From: Asparagopsis taxiformis
Taxonomy: Eukaryota > Rhodophyta > Florideophyceae > Bonnemaisoniales > Bonnemaisoniaceae
Assembly (NCBI GenBank): GCA_030407315.1
Contig: JALQPE010002096.1
Span: 248,001-312,000, forward strand
Length of the DNA stretch: 64,000 nucleotides
Direction: 5' to 3'
The translations under genes and the position numbers were made by a program. The notes under the pieces were generated by a model. It saw only the letters and a program-made list of their open reading frames with translations, had not been told where the DNA came from and made no database searches. This document shows positions 56,898-64,000 of this stretch, one piece after another (the stretch's first letter is position 1; each line of letters begins with the position of its first letter).

Positions 56898-59800
56898 GTT
56901 TAACGGAAGGGAAGAAGGAGAAAGGGTTGAGCGGCTGGCAGGACTACACCATATGTTACATGCGCGTAGATGGGATAGGCAGTCGAATGCGCAGATGAGC
57001 GCGCATCCCTGTACAAGTGAGTGCAAGTATATCTACCGGTACAGCAACGTCTCAAATTGCTGGTGGAGGCCGACACTTTGAGACACGTGTATGTTATATG
57101 CTACTGTATGACGGCGAGCGGCGCGAGCCGGGGATCATATCAAAGTTTTTAGAAAATAATTAATTTCATCATCGAACTGTTCTTCTCTCCAGCATGGTAT
57201 TATACCGGACTGCTTTAAAACAATTCAACTGTTTAGTGGTAAATAGGCACATGCTATGTTTTCATTCCAGACACATCTGAGTATAGTAGGGTTACGCCCT
57301 CATTTAGGGTTTCGACAGGCGATAAAGATAGGACAATGTTCGTACACGTGATTTCCACCGAAAAAGTTTTCTCTCTATACCATCCCTGAAGGGGTAATTT
57401 GGAATAATTTGGAACACTTTGGCGCCAAAGGGTTTGTACGTAACTGCCGTGCATCCAGAAACACTTGCAATAAAGCAATAGGAAGATGCGCATGAGCACG
57501 CCATCTGCATCTGCATATTGATTAAAATACAGAGTTCTGGGGGGCCATGCTTCATAAAATACACTCTCCCGCTCTCTTGGACATTCCGTTAAGCTCAATT
57601 CCTACCTCTATACGCAAACAAACGAAAGACCGGAAAAGGAGGGTGTAGGACTTATTTCTCGCTGCGAAGTGTTAGAATTCTCCGGAAACAGAGTAGCGCA
57701 AGCGATAATGAGGAAAGCCCCGGTCCAGCGAGTACCCTGTAGGAATGATCTCCAATCGGCGGAGATCAGCCGGACTCTAAAAGGGGGAAAATGAGTAATA
57801 CTCGAGGATCGAGTCCTGCAACGGCCTTCGACAAAGAAGTCGGTAGAGTGGTAGAGTGGGTCTTCCACGAGATTCCTCCGAACAGTAGTATTTAGGTCTG
57901 CGGTCACCAACCTACTTAAAGGTTAGCTGGGCTCGCGAAGCCTCCAAACAGAGTATCTCCTTGTGCGAGTCGGACCGGATGGAGTGCGTGACTGCCAGCA
58001 CCGGATCTGGTCTTACTACATCGCGGTAGGAGTCTCCTGCACAGCCGTGACTCGAAGTCATGGCGCGTCGCAGTGTGTTGTGCGGTTTACGCGCGAAGGA
58101 ACAAGGTTGGGAATCGTAGATATACTCTCGTGAGAGAGTTTGCGCGCAGAAGAGCGGTTGTAAGGCGCTTTCCAGGCGCATAGCGGGTAGTACACAATAG
58201 TGCTGACTTTATTGTAACCGTTGCGGTGAGTCACAGTACTAAATACGTTGAGGTCGAATCCCGGTTGGACAGGACTGATGGTCCCGGCCAACTAGTTGTG
58301 TGGAACGATAGTTCGGTGACGAAGTATGTGGTAGTTAGTTCTAGAGTAGCTGGTACGAGCAACGGACACGCTGTCCTTTAACGAACGAACAACGAACAAT
58401 GCCACCCGCTGGTGTTTGACTGTATTTTGGTAGCAAAGAAAGGATAGGGTAGAGTAGGTTAGCAGGTAGACCCGGGCGTCACGACGAACGATCCACACGA
58501 GGATTGCGTCAACGGACGAGGTGGCACGTCACCGGAGGGGCTCTCAACCAAACCCGTAGGCACGACACGCGATCAGCCTCATGTGTGGCAATGGGCAGGG
58601 AGTACGCAGCTCGACGGAGACGAAGCCTCGTTAGGCGTAAACGTAAACGTAAAACGTAGAAGTCAGTCGTAGACTAGAGCACGTTGCCCGATCGATAATT
58701 GTCCCCTTTCCCTCCCGGCACGATGCCAATACCTATTTAGCCACGATGGCATCGCATTACAGTGTAAACACTGCTCGTAACGTCCCCGAATGGGAAAGGA
58801 CCTTGTGGGTCGCACGTGGGGACCCGTTGGTCCGGTGGCCGTGTGCCAGTTCGTTCGTTGCACACGTGTGCCGGTTGCGCGCGCGCACGCGCCAGCAATG
58901 TGTCATACCACCTGGCGGTCCTCTCAACCAGAGTCGTGTCGCTTCCCTATTGGGTGCCCACTTAAGGGATGTGCCAATTACAAGGCACCAGCCAACTGGG
59001 CGTGTTTCCTGTAATTGGGACAAGGGCAAGGCTGTAAACCCCCTATTCGGGCCTATCGGCCCCGGCCAAGACCCCGCAAGGGACAAATTTCTAACTTAAG
59101 CCAACCAGCTGTACATTACAATGTAAGCCTAACTGGCAATAACCTCGCGGGTAGGCGAGTGCCGTTAACTGGGCTCTGGTTGGTCAATAACTGGATATTT
59201 CTTCCCAACCACTAACCCTAGCTTACAGTAGACTTAGTATAAATATGCCACTGGAATAGCCAGTAGGCACGGTTTCTAGAGTAACGTAAACTCGAGTGGA
59301 ATTACGACCCACTGGAACAGTGTTCGCATACCTATTGTTCAACCCTTCTCCGGGAAAACCTTAGGGTTAGCCAGCAGCTCGACGGATTACGTCACTTGCT
59401 CTATCCATACACCTCTCGCGTGAGCACCCCTTTGGCGCACAACCCCCTCCGGGTAACGACACCTTCTCTCTTACGAGACTACCCGCTGGGTACCTATAAG
59501 GTTCATCTGATCTACCACTTCCTCTACCGAGGCTCGGGACACCTGTCGGGTGGTTTGCCGCTCCAGCGGATTTTCTACCTGGTACACAATGCTCGTGCAT
59601 TGCTGTTATCGCTCGGGTCCGCCGAAATTCGAATTCCGCGGAAATCGTAAATATTTGCCATTTTCGAATTGGCCACGCATACTACACAGCCCCACCCCCA
59701 CACGAGGACGTCCCGGCCACGCGAGGCCCGTCAGGACGCGCCTGAGACACGGGGCCTTGGCGCCTTTTCGGGTACAACTGCGGACGTGGCAGTTGTCCCG

Positions 59801-60286
59801 AAAAATCTCGCTTAAACGTACGCGGACCGGTTGGCTGATCGGTTGGCCACGGCGCCGGAGCGCGCGCGTGCGCTCCGGCTCTTCGTAATCATCGGGGCCC
59901 GCCCGTTGGCATCGTGCGTCAATGCCTCGCTCAGGCGTTTCCTGCGATCGACTGCAGTGTCCAATTCCACCACGCGAGTGTGTTTCGAATCAGCGTGATA
60001 CGCACGCAGGCCGCGGCCATCTCGTGAATCTGCCAGCGGGCATTACGACAACGGTCGTCAGAAGGTTATTTAAGCCGCGGCTTAAGCGTGATAGCGGTTG
60101 TCGCTTTCTGCTCCTTTCACCATCGTCACCCAGGCCGTTGCCTTTCCTTTCCGCATCCCCTTTTTCCCCCGCTGGGTACTTCTGGTTGCTTCCGTTCTTT
60201 ACGTTCTCTTGTTCCGTCTCGCCCGCGTGGCTCTCGTCTTCGTGCTCGTTGCACTCGCTGTGAATATTACGTACAGCGTAACCAAG
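56898..60286. other. 3.4-kb gene-free, repeat-like region (probable degenerate retroelement)
   Basis: No protein-like ORF is supported. It holds many short direct and inverted repeats, a (CGTAAA) micro-run near 58640, two TATA-like sites (GTATAAATA near 59240; TTATTTAAG near 60065, inside the palindrome TTAAGCCGCGGCTTAA) and a switch to high GC from about 59650. Because a gag-like ORF follows directly, it may include the 5' LTR and leader of a Ty3/gypsy-type element. I could not find two matching LTRs, so this stays open. Confidence 0.4.
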
Positions 60287-60837
60287 ATGGTTACGACGCG
60301 TAGCACCGATACCAACACTCCGCGGCCCGCCGGCTCTGCTGGAGGTGGAGAGAGGAACCCTTCGCAGGGTGCTACCTCGGAGGTAGGGTCGGTGTGCCGC
60401 CAGCGACGGAAGCGTCCGTCGTGCCCGCCCCGTCCGTTGGGGCGGTTCAAGCCGTTGCTCCACAGGCCGTTGCCTCATCGTCGCGTCCGACGGCTCCCGT
60501 TCCGCCTGTCGTTCCGCCTGTCGAGGCTGCAGGGGCCGTTGCCCCTGCTGGTGGCGACACCGCGGCGTCTGTCTCAAGTCCGGAGTCACCGATAGTGCCG
60601 GAGGTCGTACCCTCTGGTCGCGGGGTGGTGGCAATGGCCGCGGCCGTACGTTCGCGTCGTGCTGAGGCAGCGTCGCGCGCCGGAGAACCTCGTCGTGAGC
60701 GTTTTCCCCAGTCTCCCCGTCGGGTGAGCAGCTTACTACTTGGTTATGTGAAAGCTGCCATGATAATCTTTTTGTCAATGTTGACTCCGCAAAGGTTAAT
60801 TGTGAACAACCTAATGGTCGAGAGTTTAGGCCTTTGA
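60287..60837 (+). pseudogene. Gag-like N-terminus of an LTR retroelement, frame-disrupted
   Basis: An ATG gives MVTTRSTDTNTPRP, a start seen in many Ty3/gypsy Gag proteins, followed by Ser/Pro/Ala-rich low complexity. Around 60380 a 2-nt duplication (gtgtgcc) breaks the frame; the reading continues in the next frame as PPATEASVVPAPSVGAV and onward to RREAASRAGEPRRE-like basic sequence. Just after 60720 the sequence changes character and soon runs into the double palindrome at 60817-60916, so the rest of the element is missing here. Low certainty as to family. Confidence 0.4.
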
Positions 60838-60866
60838 TGATATCATCAAAGGCCTAAACTCTCGAC
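60817..60866. repeat. 50-bp perfect palindrome 1
   Basis: Arms of 25 nt with no spacer (centre TGATGAT/ATCATCA). It abuts palindrome 2 and the two share one base. No gene lies across it. The arms of this palindrome have no similarity to those of the next one. Confidence 0.95.
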
Positions 60867-60916
60867 TACAACAGACTTGGGGGCAGGCATATGCCTGCCA
60901 CCAAGTCTGTTGTAGT
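60865..60916. repeat. 52-bp near-perfect palindrome 2
   Basis: Arms of 26 nt with no spacer (centre GCAGGCAT/ATGCCTGC) and one mismatch (G versus A). It directly follows palindrome 1. The mismatch argues that it has existed for some time in the genome. Confidence 0.95.
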
Positions 60917-61237
60917 TTGGAAGTGCGATCCCGCAAGCGCACACACCACTGACGTCAAGGTAACTCTGCCTGTCTACCGTGATCCCAGATTTCCTTATGC
61001 GCCTTTGAGCTACAAGAAAGTCGTTAGATTTGAATAAACACGTCTAGTTATGACATCTTTGTTTTTCATTTTCTTACCTGGGTAAAGCAAGTGGGGATAG
61101 TCGAAGCGCTTTACTATCTAGCATAAATAAGTAAAGCAAAGTTGGAATAGCTGAAGCACTGTACCATCTGGTATCTGATCAATCAGGTTTGGATCCGTTG
61201 AAATGTCCGGGAAGGTTCCATAATTTTGTGACGTTCC
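60917..61237. other. Intergenic, nothing recognised
   Basis: 321 bp with two similar short lines (gtaaagcaa-gt-gg-atag-cgaagc...) at about 61083 and 61131, a degenerate local duplication of about 35-40 bp. No gene seen. Confidence 0.5.
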
Positions 61238-61507
61238 TTAGTTAGATGAAACAAATACCTTGAATTTATCGCGAAATTCCGTAGCAGATATTTTGTGCGA
61301 GCTGAGAGCGTCTTCGTTATGTATATTTTGTGCAGTCCTGTATATGTTCTGCACAAAGGTATTCTTCTGTTTTTCAGTCAATCCCATTTCTTCAAGTTTG
61401 TCGGCAGTAATCGCGGTTTCGAGGTCTTCTTCGAATTCGGTATCATAATCTACCAGTATACGAGGCGTATTTGGCGATTTGCTTGTCGGCTTTGGCCAGG
61501 TAAACAT
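61238..61507 (-). CDS. Small acidic hypothetical protein (89 residues)
   Basis: ATG-started ORF (MFTWPKPTSKSPNTPRILVD) with an acidic helical middle (EFEEDLETAITADKLEEMGL) and a C-terminus KISATEFRDKFKVFVSSN. Composition looks protein-like. It is head to head with the damaged oxidase gene, 253 bp between ATGs. No family recognised; may be a fragment of a longer gene. Confidence 0.4.
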   Translation of the reverse strand: MFTWPKPTSKSPNTPRILVDYDTEFEEDLETAITADKLEEMGLTEKQKNTFVQNIYRTAQNIHNEDALSSHKISATEFRDKFKVFVSSN

Positions 61508-61656
61508 GGTTTCTTGATGGTCGGTTGAGATTTATGGAGCGCCAAGCAACTGAGCAGACCTTCTTATTTATGGTAATATGTCGGTATTGCACACGTGTGG
61601 CGTCTGTAGTTGCAAGCGAACTTGTGAGCGAAAGCGAAAAAAGTGGGTGCTACAGG

Positions 61657-61664
61657 TCTATAAA
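61657..61664 (+). promoter_or_regulatory. TATA-like box of the oxidase gene
   Basis: TCTATAAAT about 100 bp before the ATG at 61761; it argues that the in-frame ATG at 61578 lies upstream of the transcript. Confidence 0.4.
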
Positions 61665-61760
61665 TTTAGGAAATTACAAGCGTCTTTTTTTCTCTTGTCA
61701 ACACTTCTGCGTGTGCAACTTTTACAGTCTTATCTGTCAACTATCACGTCAACTATCACG

Positions 61761-63437
61761 ATGACTGGTACCACGCTAACAGTACCGACACCTCTCATGG
61801 ATACGCCGTATTGTAACTTCGTCCCTTGGATGCTGTCGCATGGCAGTATGTTTTCGTCTATCGGACGTGGACTAGATGAAAAAAAATACACCATCATTGG
61901 TGGAGGGCAGTGCATGCTCTACCTTGCCATTTTATTGCGTTTTGCGGGAGCGGATGTGACTGTGCTGGAAGCAAAAGGTAAGTTAGCGGGATGCGCTTTG
62001 AGCAATCGTATGGAAGATGGAACTGAACTTGCTATGGGTATGATGCGTTTCGGCCGTGGACAAGCCACATGGGGTCAAATTATTGCCGAGCTTGGTTTTG
62101 ATCTTACGCACAAATTTCCGAATCCAGGTGTAGTAACCACATTGGTTGCTTACGAATCTACTCGTGAAATTTGGAATCCAAATTCTGATGTGCCGAAATT
62201 GTTAAGGCCTGTCTTGAATCATTGGAATGATTTCTTGAATAATGGCTTTGGAGATTTGAAGGGTTGGCATGAAATCAGAAAATCGCTTGGAGAAAAAAGT
62301 TACAAGAAAAAGGAAACTCAGTTATGGTACGACACTTTCAGGGGTAAGAGTTTCGGTGAGCTTGTACAAACTGTTTTCGAAAGCAAATGGTCTAAGACGG
62401 ATTTCAGGATTTTCGATATGCTTGGCATTGGAACGGGTGGATTCGGCGCATTCAATCCCGCTTCGATTTTTCTTATAATGCGTGTGATCGTAAATGGCTT
62501 TGAGGACTGTCAATTCTATATCACAAAGAATGAGGATTCGAGAGATCGGTTTGTTTCGCCTCAAGAAGTTGTTCAAGGACTCGGCAAGAAAGCAGAGGAA
62601 ACAGGCGTTGAAATCAAATTGAACCAAACTGCAACCAGGGTTCACGAACCGACGAACGAAAAAATCATGGTAAGTGTAAGAGATGGAAACGTATATAAGA
62701 GCGATCGTATTATTGTTGGAACGACATTCCCAGCTGCGCGCAAAATTCATGGTCTTTCTAATTTCATCGATCGTTCGGTTTTCGAGGCGATGAAAACTGG
62801 CTCAGATGGACGTTCCGGTAAGCTGTTTGCAATTATCGATGTTTCTACAATTGAGGAAATCAAAAAAGACGACTTCCCCCTTACGCTTATTTCCGACAAG
62901 AAAATTCAGCAGGTTTATGTGTTGCCTGCTAAGAGTCAAAACAAGCGAGCTGTATTAATGTGGTACTACCACATCAATACAGCTCGCTTGTTGCGTAGTA
63001 CGCTTGGGATACGATCTGCAGTCTCTTAGATCAAAGAATACAACGGAAATCTTGCAGGTATGCAAAGATGACATTCGGTCCATTGTTCAAGGTAACACGT
63101 ATGAGGATGCGTGGAAGCGGATGTTAAACATGATTACCGAGACTACTTTGGTCAAATGGTCAAATGAATCAGAATTTGGCGTTCCGTATAATTTCCGTTG
63201 CCTGATGAGATTAAAGGCTACAGCTCGGTTGCTAATTGGTGGAAAGAATTGGAGACTCGCGAGGGACCGAAGGTGCACCTCAGCATCTCAGATGCTTATG
63301 GGGCAGGAGGTTGGAATGAAGGAGGGTTTGCTTCGGCACTTACGCTCGCAAGCTCAATCGTCAAAACGGATGGGGAACTTTATCATCCAGAAGGTGCGCC
63401 TTGCAACGTCATAGACCCTAAGACTTTTGTCTATTAG
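61761..63437 (+). pseudogene. FAD monooxygenase of the tryptophan-2-monooxygenase/L-amino-acid oxidase family, frame-disrupted
   Basis: The main reading (61761 to about 62965) has the dinucleotide motif YTIIGGGQCMLYLAILLRFA, then ADVTVLEAK, the family block ELAMGMMRFGRG (compare xxMGAMRFP) and IGTGGFGAFNPASIFLIMRV, then IVNGFE, as in IaaM/LAAO proteins. The C-terminal block DAYGAGGWNEGGFASAL is in another frame (63198-63437). So three frames are needed: a 53-bp foldback (62940-62992) breaks the first, near 63000 the reading moves to frame 1 (LGYDLQSLRSKNTTEIL...), and near 63190 a single-base change moves it again. It looks like a decayed or misassembled copy. Such enzymes oxidise Trp or other amino acids; function here is unknown. 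Confidence 0.75.
62940..62992. repeat. 53-bp inverted repeat inside the oxidase gene
   Basis: Arms of 26 nt (62940-62965 and 62967-62992) around one C (centre GTGGTA-C-TACCAC) with one mismatch (T versus C). The left arm encodes NKRAVLMWY of the enzyme; the right arm is its inverted copy and spoils the coding. This shows that the palindrome arose by inverted copying of local sequence. Confidence 0.95.
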
Positions 63438-63585
63438 TTGTGCTCTCAGCTATCTATTGCTTTAATGAAGAATAGAAAACGAACTAGTCGAAATGATCTG
63501 AGCCATCAATATACTTTTGTTCCATAGTGAGATTTTATAGAGTTAGTTTAATTAGTTGAGTGGTAATTGTGTAATTCTCTATGTT

Positions 63586-64000
63586 TCAAGCTTGCTCGCA
63601 AACGTTGAATAATTGTGTTGTGTGGTTGAATATTTTTGTGTAAAAAACCAAAAAGCAATCACTTAGATCTGGCACATAATAATAAAGGTTCGAAAACTTT
63701 AGCAAGATAACCAACCACCAAACCAACTCACCAGTTATGAAATCTGTCCCACTCAACCCGTTTTGTGCATCGGAACGGCTATGTGTGGTGGTCAATTCCG
63801 AGTCGGAGTTGTGCGTGCTCGGTGCAGTTGTCGTCGCTCTGCTTTCTGAACTACTTACACCATGCTTGCCTGTAGGCGCACGAGCAGCCCATGCGTCACG
63901 ACCACCAGAGCCATCAGCGTGTGGTGTCGGCGGTGCGGCATTATCCGCCGGGACTGACACACGGTTGGAAACTCGTTCACGACACCTGTCGCACAGTTCC
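63586..64000 (-). CDS. 3' end of a gene that continues beyond the window, unknown
   Basis: The terminal part of a minus-strand gene whose start lies outside. Exon 63732-64000 reads ELCDRCRERVSNRVSVPADN, then Ser/Thr-rich sequence (SSESRATTTAPSTHNSDSEL). A possible intron 63669-63731 (GTGAGT...CCAG, 63 nt, a multiple of 3, so it may be retained) joins to a last exon 63586-63668 ending TTQLFNVCEQA. The CDRC pair hints at a zinc ligand, nothing more. Function unknown. Confidence 0.4.
   Translation of the reverse strand, partial: ELCDRCRERVSNRVSVPADNAAPPTPHADGSGGRDAWAARAPTGKHGVSSSESRATTTAPSTHNSDSELTTTHSRSDAQNGLSGTDFITGELVWWLVILLKFSNLYYYVPDLSDCFLVFYTKIFNHTTQLFNVCEQA

Noticed and set aside
58746..59099. 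117-residue ORF with an equally open frame on the other strand
   Set aside because: No family pattern, lies in repeat-like DNA, and both strands being open suggests base composition alone.
60098..60595. 165-residue ORF with a hydrophobic N-terminus before the gag-like ATG
   Set aside because: The hydrophobic part seems to be leader DNA; the MVTTRS start at 60287 and the frame break at about 60380 explain the region better.
61578..61760. Upstream ATG of the oxidase-like gene
   Set aside because: The added 61 residues are Lys/Ser/Leu-rich with no match to the family, and a TATA-like box lies between this ATG and the one at 61761.

Overview
The window is a compact, gene-dense piece of a eukaryotic nuclear genome, most probably from a red alga (Rhodophyta). 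The evidence is mixed. Most genes have a single exon, and the 12 introns I can place are short (63-112 nt), most with a CTAAC branch point. A putative plastid-targeted, thylakoid-lumen PSII extrinsic protein (PsbQ'-like) points to a photosynthetic host. A tRNA gene appears to carry an intron in its D-loop, a trait described for red algae. Several genes have no close match I can name. The species cannot be fixed by eye.

Layout. 0-8.4 kb: the 3' end of an FAD oxidoreductase containing a 4-nt microexon, a PsbQ'-like protein, 5-formyl-THF cyclo-ligase, the CIA2/MIP18 Fe-S factor, signal peptidase subunit SPC2, two unknown proteins and a TEY-type MAP kinase. 8.47-10.68 kb: a PIF/Harbinger DNA transposon with an intact transposase, ending about 30 bp before a minimal BUD13/CWC26 splicing-factor gene. 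11-25 kb: a six-repeat helical protein of an unfamiliar family, a methionine-synthase-reductase-like diflavin enzyme, the NOP2 rRNA m5C methyltransferase, a secreted unknown protein, a three-exon glyoxylate/3-hydroxyisobutyrate-type reductase and a secreted glucose/sorbosone-dehydrogenase-like propeller. 25.7-43 kb is mostly housekeeping: an unknown three-exon gene, COG6, TAF5, V-ATPase subunit a, a thioredoxin-fold protein, uroporphyrinogen-III synthase, two tandem TM9SF/nonaspanin genes and a GCNA/SprT-like protease. 43.3-45.6 kb: a small unknown gene and a GC-rich, low-complexity stretch.

45.6-57 kb: the interrupted tRNA-Asp candidate, a seven-repeat member of the same helical family, a giant pseudokinase-Sel1 protein that meets it tail to tail with 3 bp between stop codons, two divergent secreted kelch genes (one with Cys-rich modules and a 24-bp minisatellite), and an RNase-H-like domain fused to C2H2 zinc fingers. 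57-64 kb is accessory DNA: a gene-poor repeat-like tract with a broken gag-like ORF, two back-to-back 50-bp palindromes, a small unknown ORF, a frame-disrupted tryptophan-monooxygenase/L-amino-acid-oxidase-like gene containing another such palindrome, and the 3' end of a gene that leaves the window.

The most unusual signals are the two modular helical-repeat proteins (about 65-residue units around a GR-D-AI-GG signature, probably organelle-targeted), the 4-nt microexon, the D-loop tRNA intron, and four near-perfect foldback palindromes with nearly identical 25-26 nt arms but unrelated sequence.
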